From contig OV277871.1 in assembly GCA_922989275.2 (NCBI GenBank), positions 62,207,848-62,271,847 on the forward strand: 64,000 nucleotides of DNA, written 5' to 3'. Position numbers and translations under genes: made by a program. Under the pieces are notes generated by a model. The model worked only from the letters and a program-made list of their open reading frames with translations, ran no database searches and had not been told where the DNA came from. Positions 57,040-64,000 of this stretch are shown here, in pieces. Every line of letters starts with the position of its first letter. The first letter of the stretch is position 1. This DNA comes from Gari tellinella. Taxonomy: Eukaryota; Mollusca; Bivalvia; Cardiida; Psammobiidae.

Positions 57040-58860
57040 TTCGGTGGGGCTTATAGTTTTTACCCTGTCTGTTTGTCCGTGCGTGCAGCTAACTTAGAGT
57101 AAGGGGCCATTTTAGTGGACTGTGAACAAATATAGGGCTATTGGCAGTTAAAGGGCCATGGCCCCTTAACTAGTTCTAAAAATTGCAAAAATGGTATCAG
57201 AGGGCCTCAAGGGAGGTAAAAAATAAGTTTTCAAATTAAGGCCCTTTACCACAAATGTCCATAATCTGTCCATATGTAGGGGTGTGACTTTAAAGGGCCA
57301 TTTTGGTTGCTCAGATAATATCAATGGGCCACTTGTGGCCCTTTAACTTGGACAGTTGGCCCTTTAAATTTGGCCCCTTAGCAGGCTGGCCCTTAGACTT
57401 AAGTTAGTAGACCGTCCGTCTGTCTGCCTGTTCAAAAAACCTTACCATTGACCATAACACTTGCATAATTGCACATGGGCCTTTAATACTTGACGAGTAT
57501 CTTCCCTTTGCCAAGACCTTTCCAACCATACAAACCTTTTTGACCTTGTAACCTTGACCTTTAACCTACTTTTGTAGGCACATGGCTGTCAAATTTGGTA
57601 TGAATATTTCTTGTGTCAATACCTTTTCAACTAAACCAGTGATTTACAATATTACCTTGACCATGACCTTTGACCTATTTCATAAAAAATTAACCAAAAA
57701 CTTTAACATTTGCACATGTGCCTTTTATACTTGGCATATGTCTGCTCTGTATCAATACTTTTACAACCATACAAACTGTTTCGACCTTATGACCTTGACC
57801 TTTGACCTTCTTTTGTAAAATATTTAAATATCTGTAACATTTGAACCAGTTGATTTAGGGATTTTATATTTGGTATGTATATTGCTTGTGTCAAGACCTT
57901 TTCAACCATACCAATGTGTTTGACCATTTCACCTTGAACTTGGCATTTTACCTATTTAATCAAACTTGAACCAAAAACCATCAATTTGGCTATAACGCTT
58001 GCATTATTGCACAGTGGCCTTTTATACTTGGCATGTGTATTCCCTATGTCAAGACCTTTCCAACCATTCAAACATTTATTTACATTGTTACCTTGACCTT
58101 TGACATATTCATGTAAAAATCTTTAAATGTCTACTGCATTTGAATCAGTAGGCCTAGGGATTTTATATTTGGTATGTATATTTTTGGTGTCAATTCCTTC
58201 CCAACTATATCAATGTTTTGACTATGAGACCTTGATCTTGACCTTTGACCTATTAAATCAAATTTTAACCTTGGCTAACCTAAAACCTTAACCTTAGCTA
58301 TATAAATCTTGCATTATTGAGCATGGGCATTTTATACTTGGCATGTGTCTTCCCTGTATCAAGATCTTTCTATCCATGCCAACATTTTTTAATCATTGAC
58401 CTTGACCTTTGACCTACTTTTGTAAAAATCTTTAATTGTACGCCTAGAGCTTCGTATTTGGTATGTATATTTCATGTGTCAAGACCTTTCCAACCAAACC
58501 AATGTTTTTGACCATGTGACCTACACCTCGACCTTTGACCTATTGAATCAAACTTTAACAAAAAAATCTTAACCTAGCTATAACTCTTGCACTTATTGCA
58601 CATGGGCCTTTTATACTTAGCATGTATCTTACCTGTGCTAAGACCTTTCCAACCATGCCAACATGTTTTAGTCCTTGACCTTGGACCTTCTTTGTTAAAA
58701 TCTTTAAATTTCTATAACATTTGAACCAGTTCGCCTAGAGCTTCCATACTTTGTACGTATATTGTATGTCTTTTGTAATCATGCCAATATTTTTTTTACC
58801 ACGCGACTTTAACTTTTGACCTACTTTTGCAAATCAGCATTACATAACCAAACAAGATGC
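57040..58860 (-). mobile_element. Tandem-core element with GACCTTGACCTTTGACC units
   Basis: From 57420 to about 58830 some five units of about 240-310 bases repeat: 'cttttatacttggcatgtg' at about 57480, 57721, 58018, 58329 and 58608, with 'gaccttgacctttgacct' between. The left part (57040-57420) has tgtttgtccgtgcgtgcag and gtagaccgtccgtctgtctg, the inverse of the ggacggacgac ends of the other tandem-core elements, so I read this one on the minus strand. It is non-coding and lies in an intron of the ZP gene. Confidence 0.6.
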
Positions 58861-59265
58861 TGGCTAGGGCATGTGTGTTTCACAAACACATTGCTTTACA
58901 TCTGATCTTCATCAAACTTTCTATACAAAGAGGTTTTTGTTATAAAATGGAAACCCAGTTCGATAACCAGCATCGTCAATTCACACTGAGCCCTTTGGAG
59001 TTATGGTCATTTACTTCCTCAAAATGGTGCTTTTATGAAGCTCCACGACAATATACGCGCTCTTAAGCAAACAGTTTATATAGGATAGTCTGAATTCCCC
59101 TACCTATGCCAGTGGGGGCATTCGTTTATCTGTGACGCGCTTCTTAATTTAATTAAAGTTAAGGCAGTTTTACCTTACATATATTGAAATGTGTGTCAAA
59201 CACTTTAGAGCAATGTCAGGATCAGGTTGGAAACTGTTTGAAAATACCTCGAGATTAAAGCCTAC

Positions 59266-59401
59266 CTTGTGTTTTTCCGAGAGTGTCAATTACACACTCT
59301 AATTGTACAGTCCAGTTGAAACTCCTAATAAGGAAGGGATGGTTCAGATCGTGCTGGGCGTACACAAGCTCATTACTATAGATCGTAGTGCCTTCCTTCA
59401 C
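59266..59401 (-). CDS. ZP-domain protein, internal exon (ZP-N to ZP-C linker)
   Basis: The exon follows the acceptor ctttgttttccag in phase 0 and ends acacaag|gtaggc with one base of a split codon; 45 whole codons plus one base. It reads IYSNELVYAQHDLNHPF, LIRSFNWTVQLEC. The Tyr-Ser-Asn and the IRS..F-N-W..-C pattern are the late part of ZP-N, whose fourth conserved Cys is the one in QLEC. It joins the exon to the right without a change of frame and the exon to the left to form a glycine codon. Confidence 0.85.
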
Positions 59402-59733
59402 CTGGAAAACAAAGTGTAGTAGGTTGCGTACACTTGGAAAGACCATATTATTTCTAATTAAAAACGAAACTGAACGCAAATGCTATATAACAAATTAAAA
59501 GGAAAAAATAATTTACGAAAATATAGAAGTTTTGTTTTTAAACTATATGGGAAACAGTTACTGTTGATGCGGTCTGACTCTTACTTGTTTACGAGGGATA
59601 TTTTTGTTTAGACTAAACGCGCTTGATGGGAAGTGAAGCGTATTCTCCACCGTAAGTATGAATGATGAGAAATTGTAATATGTATTTAGGCTTTGCCTAT
59701 GGACGGAAAAAAGCAAAATTGTATTAATGAAAA

Positions 59734-59842
59734 CGGAATAGATCTATCGCCAGTGTGTGATCAGCGCTCTTGTATCAGTTCGTTGTGTATTCCAGATCAC
59801 ACTCGTGACTGAGATCTGGATTACACAACCGACTCGAACTTT
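59734..59842. repeat. Hairpin family H2, copy 2
   Basis: ttgtatcagttcgttgtg, tattccagatcacac faces gagatctggattacac, aaccgactcgaac. It shares the cagtgtgtgatc and cagttcg / ctcgaac blocks with the hairpin at 18866. The left arm's outer match is weak. Confidence 0.65.
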
Positions 59843-60010
59843 TATTATAAACCTAAATTGTTTGGGACAAGATCTATCATATATTGTTACCCAATAATCA
59901 AATAGATAATAAATTATATAAGCACCCGTGTATACAATGTTAAAAGTTAAAACTCCTCCGTACAGCTATATTATCAGGGCTGCCATTTCTCCGGATTTCG
60001 CCCAGGATAT

Positions 60011-60086
60011 GGTAGCTTAAAGCAGGCTGAAAGTAAAGCAGAATGGGCCTTATGGCGCATTACTTCCAGTCTGCTTTAAGTAGTCA
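60011..60086. repeat. AAAGCAGG foldback, copy 2
   Basis: ggtagcttaaagcaggctg, aaagtaa faces ttacttccagtctgcttt, aagtagtc around gaatgggccttatggcgc. It is close to the copy at 9780. Confidence 0.7.
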
Positions 60087-60159
60087 CATTCGTAAAATCG
60101 CGCTTGAAAAATGCATATTTGGAAATCTTAGGATTTTTCATTTCAACTTATGGCAGCCC

Positions 60160-60400
60160 TGTATTATAATGCAATCTGAAACTATTTTTGGAAGTAATAT
60201 GACCACCAATAATGACGTCATTATTTATATTGATGACGTATGGTAATCCGTTATTTTTATCGGTTCGATTGAGAAGTAGCTTTTTGCAAATAACGTTCAT
60301 TTTTAGCGTTAAAGGTTATGGATTGAACTGTTTGAAAGTTTGTCATTTGGAGGAAATCATTACAAGTGAGTGTTGTGGGTTATTCATTCTTAAAATGGTT
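60160..60400. promoter_or_regulatory. CRE-rich block of uncertain role
   Basis: aatgacgtcattatttatat, tgatgacgtatgg gives a perfect TGACGTCA and a half site within 25 bases, in the intron of the ZP gene. There is no further evidence for promoter activity. Confidence 0.2.
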
Positions 60401-60845
60401 TAAAAATATCACCGAAATCGGGAATTCCGAAACGTCACGCACAACTCTTCGTAAAAGCCGTGACATCATCATCCAATATGTCAGCCCCCATGTTTTGTAG
60501 TTGCCTAGTTTTGAGGAAACTATTCACGCGCAAATCAAACACTTTTCAAAGTCTATCAGTGATTAAATAGAATTGAAATACCTTTGATTTTATCGTGCAT
60601 TACTTAAGAACGGAAAAAAGGCAAGCCTTTTTTCCGTATAACCTTTGCAAAGAGAGTGGATCCACATCAGAAGATGAATAGCTCAGCGTAGTATCTGTAT
60701 CCAAACTATTGCCATTCTTATTGATATGTCCCTGATGTTTCAACATACAATTGAGAAACCATTAATTATGTTTCGTTTAACCAAACCAAACCGAAAACGC
60801 AATAAAAATAGGCAATGACGATTTGTCTTTTATCTCAGTTACAAA

Positions 60846-60910
60846 CATTGTGAAGACTGATAAGACGCGCCCCGTCACCGGGCGTCTGGACTTATTCAAA
60901 ATGGTTTGCA
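60846..60910. repeat. CAAACAGTTTGG-family palindrome, degraded
   Basis: actgataagacgcgccccg faces cgggcgtctggacttatt, caaaatggtttgc. The centre pairs well and the outer arm is lost on the left. Confidence 0.6.
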
Positions 60911-61696
60911 ATGCACAACATAGTTTTAGCGTATACGCTTATATTTGGGGAAAATATCGTATTAACTGTATGGCTCTTTTCAAAGAAATTACTGACGACA
61001 TATTATAAACTTCCTGCAGATAAAATTATGACGAAATCTGCATTACCCTGTAAAGTATAACTATAATCAATTCAAAAAGAAACTGTGCACTTTTTATTTT
61101 CAAATATTTTGATACCTAGAAGACGTATGGGTTTGAAATTTCGCACCTAATATCTTATGTATATTTGCCATCCACTGGTGACAAAATCTATAAATTAGTA
61201 TGAAGAAATTTTAGTTTATGGGGAAATACGTTATTTTGAATGTTTTGCGCGTGCAGCTCAATGTAAATGCACATGCCATCGAAAACGTATATGATTGTAC
61301 TTCGTATACCTTATAAAAAAAACAACAACACATTTACCTTCACAACAGTACACAACGAATTTGCTGAGATTGAATAAAAATAGGTAAATAAGAGTCCTTG
61401 CAATACGTGTTCATAACTACAACGTCACTAAGGTGAGTAGAAGGTTAGGATACAAAATAAACACAATCATTCGGTAGCTCAACCATTTCAACACACAAGT
61501 GGAGTGACATATAGCCGCAGACAGTGCACAGATACCTAGAACAGCCGTTCAAAAACGAATGTGTTACGTTGACGTTACGTAGACATCGTATTGTGTTGCC
61601 TCCGGCAAGCTCGGGCACCCATCTGGGCTATGGGGACCCTTTATTGGACAGACTTTGAAAGTAAGTCCTTGGACTGCTCGTTTGCAGTGAGGATGA

Positions 61697-62532
61697 CGTT
61701 TGAGGCGATAGTAGTGGACTCGTGTCTTTTCTCTGATAGGTCTAATAATATTCTTAGTCAACATGATGAGTAGTATAGTAAGATCTGTAGCTGCACCTCT
61801 ATGATCATGATCATGGACTTGATCTTGATCCCCCCTTTTGACCTCGGAGATGTTCAATGACCCCCTTTAACCTAGGAAGAGTTCAATACCCCCCTTTGAC
61901 CTAAGTACAGCACCCTCCAAGACTTTCAGGATTCCGGTGCCAAACGAGTTATGCATAGTTCCGGCATCTAAGGACCCTCCCGAGTCCATTACAACGGTCT
62001 GCGACTGTCTCCGGGACACTCGTAGACTTTCAGGATTCCGGTGCCAGTCGAGTTATGACCAGAGTTGCCCTCTAGGGACCCTCCAGAGTCCATTACAACG
62101 GTCTGCGTCTGTTTCTGGCACCCTCGCAGACTTTCAGGATCCAGTGCCAAATGAGTTATCGCTACATTACATCTCCTAGAACCCTCCTGAGTTATAAAAA
62201 TGGTCTGCGACTGTCTTCTACACAATCGAGTTAGGTCAGGGTTCAGTGAGTGCGACTGATAACTCCTTTAGTCTCGGTACAACGGCTTACGGACAAAAGA
62301 GAGGCTCGAGGAGGCAGTGACCTTAGATGCCGGAACTATGCATAACTGGATTGGCACCGAAATCCTGAAAGTCTTGGAGGGTGCTGTACCTAGGTCAAAG
62401 GGGGGGGGGGGTATTGAACTCCTCCTAGATTAAAGGGGGTCATTGAACTCCTCCGAGGTCAAAAGGGGGTCATTGAACTCCTCCGAGGTCAAAAGAAGAC
62501 AAGACACGAGTCCACTACTATCGCCTCAAACG
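61697..62532. mobile_element. 850 bp foldback with a tandem-repeat loop
   Basis: The outer ends cgtttgaggcgatagtag, tggactcgtgtc and gacacgagtccactac, tatcgcctcaaacg are exact inverses. Further in, ccccttttgacctcgg, aacctaggaag, cagcaccctccaagac, tttcaggattccggtgcc and atgcataGttccggcatc are all matched inverted between 62310 and 62500. The loop (61980-62310) holds about three direct units of roughly 115 bases (gagtccattacaacggtctg ... gactttcaggat). A run of twelve G occurs at 62400-62411. It is non-coding and lies within a ZP gene intron; a minus-strand ORF at 61564-61857 merely crosses its edge. Confidence 0.75.
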
Positions 62533-63219
62533 GAAATGATGCTCGCACGCGGGGCTTTAGGAGAAAATGCCTTATGGACCTTGCGAATGCCCTAACCGAG
62601 GGAAAGGACTAGGTTTCATTCCCAACGTCGTTATTAGACGTCACGGAAGGTCTACGCGATGTCACATTGCCGCTTGCATCATAAGCAAAGATGGGCACAT
62701 ACGATACGGACAAAATTTATCATAAGATTACGACTAAACCTATATAAATTTGCAACTTAACACAGTCTGACTCTCAGAGATACTTGGCAACTTTGATTTT
62801 AACACTTCGTCTTTTCTCGTTTAAAACATCCATTTTAAACGACCGCATCTCAAAATCTGAAATAACTGCCATATTGTTCGTGAACTGATCTTAATTTTGG
62901 TACCAAATACATAGGCTTTCAGGAAAATAGTCAATGAATAATTACAGAAAACAAAGTGCAGTTTCTTTTGGAATTGAGATGATATACCCGGTAATCATAC
63001 TTCGAGTAAACGTATGCTTAATGCCGTCAGTTAACATTGATACTGGTGCCTACAGTGGATTACAAATTAGATTGAAGACATTTTGACCGAATATATATCG
63101 ATACGAGAGTGTAAAGCTCACCAAACTACTTGCAAAGTCGCCCTTTTTCAGTCGGTGGCAATGTAAGAGTTACACTCGAGAGAATGACGGTATCCGTACC
63201 TAATGTAAAAGTGTCTTAC

Positions 63220-63422
63220 TGTTTTACTGGTCAGACATTGCTCAAGCCCGTATTGAAACGTAATAATTCCCGTTTGTTTGATACCAGTGCAGCTGTTATC
63301 ACCAAAGTACATATCAGTGGCTATAGATGCGGGGTACATTAGGCGTAACTGTGTGAGGTCCATGTCAACACGCCAGCTAGATCTGCTACAGTTTACAGTC
63401 ACAGCATTGTTCAACGAAAACC
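63220..63422 (-). CDS. ZP-domain protein, exon encoding most of ZP-N
   Basis: The exon ends ...agtaaaaca|gtaaga in phase 0. The start is set at the acceptor cctttattgaccaag, giving two bases plus 67 codons and hence a phase-1 intron before it, the usual phase for an extracellular module; this boundary is less sure than the other. It reads VTVNCSRSSWRVDMDLTQL, then DMYFGDNSCTG and GIITFQYGLEQC: the first three of the four conserved ZP-N cysteines and the characteristic Gly-Asp-x-x-Cys. The signal peptide and any N-terminal domains must be encoded to the right, beyond the window. The open frame upstream of 63422 runs into a MITE palindrome and is intron. Confidence 0.85.
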
Positions 63423-64000
63423 CTTGGTCAATAAAGGAAAACATAACAAAGCTCAATGTGCATTGTATTATGGGGGCGGTGTTCATCAAGAATAAACAAG
63501 TTTCTCCTAAAACAAAATCTACCACCGCAAAAAGTATGCAGGTAGATCCGACGCCCGGTGACGAGGCATCGAATCTGGCTCCAAACTGTTTGCCACTTAG
63601 ATACAAATGAATCGTAAACATTTCCAAAGAACAATCATTTTCTACATTTCATTAGTTCTTACCCCAGCTACATATACAACCACGTATATGTAATAGACAT
63701 TTCCAGTTGTCAATCAAATATAGGCTGTATGTTGACTCATAGGGGCATTTGTACAATAAATTGCAATATTACAAACATTCCAGACTACCAGTTTTATCAC
63801 AGGGCTTAAAGGATCCTTCTTATCTTGGTCTACATTGTGTGTAAATGAAAATGGTACTTTTCATATATACTTTGTTTGTACATGACACGCACGCGCGTCA
63901 CTGGGGCTTAAAGGTTTAAGTGACGTATGGTGTATGTATGTTAACCCCTGTCACCGACATAGCCCACTAAAGTCCACTTCGCAAACAGTTTGGATCCATA
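63423..64000. other. Probable ZP gene intron with MITE fragments
   Basis: A degraded CAAACAGTTTGG palindrome (63540-63600: gtagatccgacgcccgg, cgaatctggctccaaactg, tttgc) and the start of another at 63982-64000 (gcaaacagtttggatcc) cut by the window edge. The minus-strand frame continuing to 63627 is read through the first of these. Confidence 0.55.

Noticed and set aside
61564..61857. 97-codon minus-strand frame beginning near a foldback
   Set aside because: It crosses the boundary of the 850 bp foldback and has no family match.
63278..63610. 110-codon plus-strand frame
   Set aside because: It is antisense to the ZP-N exon and passes through a MITE palindrome.

Overview
The window is AT-rich, gene-poor, intron-bearing animal DNA. 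Three things point to a marine bivalve mollusc: a tRNA-headed SINE with the CGATATGACTGAAATA-type tail seen across molluscs, tandem-core repeats ending in GGACGGACGAC then an 'agctcacc...gagctaaaa' hairpin, and a very high density of hairpin MITEs. A venerid or other heterodont clam is my guess for the group; that is inference.

Only two host genes are firmly supported, both on the minus strand. At 15969-17270 a single coding exon encodes a 433-residue type II membrane or secreted kinase of the PKDCC/VLK family. It has a splice acceptor just upstream of its ATG and two poly(A) signals just after its stop. From 63422 down to 49827, four exons with matching splice phases encode a zona pellucida (ZP) domain. 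Its earlier exons lie beyond the right edge, so the window holds the 3' part of a gene of more than 13.6 kb.

Nearly everything else that can be named is mobile or repetitive DNA. From left to right: a 2.27-2.94 kb TIR relic; a TTAA-flanked TIR element carrying a tRNA-like Pol III unit (copies at 3.8, 30.1 and 44.6 kb, the first split by a SINE); tandem-core elements at 6.8-8.2, 11.95-13.3 and 43.4-44.2 kb; a 2.7 kb stretch bounded by roughly 85 bp inverted ends (8.3-11.06 kb); long perfect or near-perfect hairpins (13.9, 18.2, 18.9, 21.7, 26.1, 39.5, 42.9 and 59.7 kb); a 15-copy 40 bp satellite (40.3-41.0 kb); a 5'-truncated, frameshifted Penelope-type reverse transcriptase (46.3-47.2 kb) whose 3' tail recurs at 34.95 kb; and a MITE family with a CAAACAGTTTGG central palindrome scattered throughout.

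The ZP gene's introns are full of such DNA. The 6.4 kb intron holds a 4.4 kb giant inverted-repeat element (50794-55162). Its arms are tandem arrays of a 'CAAGATGGCCGCCATTTT' unit, and its centre is a decayed gene of a family I recognise only as a widespread unnamed animal repeat protein. The 2.6 kb intron holds a GACCTTGACCTTTGACC tandem element. The 3.8 kb intron holds an 850 bp foldback with internal tandem repeats. The giant inverted repeat is the best candidate for something undescribed.
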